Below, one piece after another: positions 25,008-25,611 of a DNA stretch of 25,611 bases; the first letter of the stretch is position 1; each line of letters opens with the position of its first letter. Source of the stretch: Gemmatimonadales bacterium UBA4456 (lineage in GTDB: Bacteria; Gemmatimonadota; Gemmatimonadetes; Longimicrobiales; Gaopeijiaceae); the NCBI GenBank assembly GCA_002390225.1, contig DGOW01000040.1:27623-53233 (forward strand). The letters run 5' to 3'. A program made the translations under genes and the position numbers. Below the pieces are notes generated by a model. That model searched no databases, had not been told where the DNA came from, and worked only from the letters and a program-made list of their open reading frames with translations.

Positions 25008-25611
25008 ATGCCTGAACTACCTGAGGCGGAAACGATCGTTCGAGGCCTGCGGGCCACGGTCACAGGTAAGACGATCAGCCGCGCGGAGGTCATCAAACCA
25101 GATATTCTGAGGGAGCCGAAGCGGCGCTTCACGCCCAAGGTCCGCGGCCGCAGCCTATCGGCGATCACCCGGCGGGCGAAGAATGTCATTCTGGAACTCG
25201 ACGACGGTTCAGTCATCTGGATCAACCTCGGGATGACAGGTCGACTCCTCCCGTTCGCGGTACCGCCTCGTGGGCGCGCTCGGCCGACGCATCCAGCCGT
25301 CCGATTCCGATTCTCGGATGGAGGTGTGCTGATCTTCGATGATGTGCGGCGCTTCGGCTCGGTCGAACACCTGGACGAGGCCGCGCGCGGCGCGCGCTCC
25401 GCAGCCATGGGCCCCGAACCCCTCTCGGACACATGGCTCCCCGAACACCTCGTCGAAGCGCTCGGGCGGTCGCGAAGTCCTGCTCGATCATGGCTCCTCG
25501 ACCAGCGCCGGATCGCGGGTGTGGGGAACATCTACGCGGCTGAGGCGCTCTTTCTGGCAGGAATCGACCCTCGAACGCCTGTGTCCTCGATCGATGAGGC
25601 TCGGGCGGGCA
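25008..25611 (+). CDS. mutM: Formamidopyrimidine-DNA glycosylase (3' end cut by window edge)
   Basis: Base-excision repair enzyme that removes 8-oxoguanine and formamidopyrimidines and cleaves the abasic site. 201 codons are present of a usual 270 or so; the C-terminal zinc finger lies beyond the window. The N-terminus is MPELPEAET, with catalytic P2 (Schiff base) and E3. K58 in RRAKNVILEL, the intercalating-loop methionine in LGMTGRL and N174 in GVGNIYAAEALF are all present. Start ATG 25008 is fixed by the required N-terminal proline. It is 21 bases after purD, probably co-transcribed; no Shine-Dalgarno is visible. Confidence 0.96.
   Translation, partial: MPELPEAETIVRGLRATVTGKTISRAEVIKPDILREPKRRFTPKVRGRSLSAITRRAKNVILELDDGSVIWINLGMTGRLLPFAVPPRGRARPTHPAVRFRFSDGGVLIFDDVRRFGSVEHLDEAARGARSAAMGPEPLSDTWLPEHLVEALGRSRSPARSWLLDQRRIAGVGNIYAAEALFLAGIDPRTPVSSIDEARAG

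Overview
The window (about 60% G+C by eye, densely packed, many GTG starts and 4-base stop/start overlaps) looks like ordinary chromosome of an uncultured or environmental Gram-negative bacterium. Gemmatimonadota is my best guess, from the mix of an unusual Ccm system, arsenosugar-type glycosyltransferase genes and a GlmM with an archaeal-type sugar loop; this is inference, because no rRNA is present. There are no insertion sequences, prophage genes, tRNAs or CRISPR arrays, and no gene-free stretch reaches 300 bases.

Layout. Left end, minus strand: alaS (3' end cut by the window edge), preceded by recA with its own terminator. Divergent from recA, plus strand: a tightly overlapping three-gene operon of a MerA/lipoamide-dehydrogenase-like flavoprotein, a membrane protein fusing a VTT (TVP38/DedA) domain to a DUF547 domain, and a protein fusing the two glycosyltransferase-like domains found in arsenosugar gene clusters (TIGR04283 + TIGR04282). 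A small orphan gene follows. It ends in a CTAG shared with the stop of the opposing unit.

From about 21.2 kb down to 8.4 kb everything is on the minus strand: glmM-glmS (UDP-GlcNAc precursor supply), dtd and maf (housekeeping quality control), glpK, then the cytochrome c maturation genes ccmE-ccmF-(CcmI-like zinc ribbon)-ccmA-ccmB-ccmC-ccmD, and last an exported beta-barrel-like protein. Right end, plus strand: a transsulfuration PLP enzyme (MetB/MetC family), an M48 membrane metallopeptidase with a terminator, purD, and mutM (cut by the right edge).

The most notable content is (i) the Ccm locus, which has cysteine in place of the haem-binding histidine of CcmE and no ccmG or ccmH. This is the pattern called System I*, here with a zinc-ribbon CcmI-like protein between ccmF and ccmA. 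(ii) The three-gene redox/membrane/glycosyltransferase operon, which resembles arsenosugar loci but has no ArsM or ArsS in the window and carries two multi-domain fusions. Both are recognisable variants of known families rather than a wholly new system.
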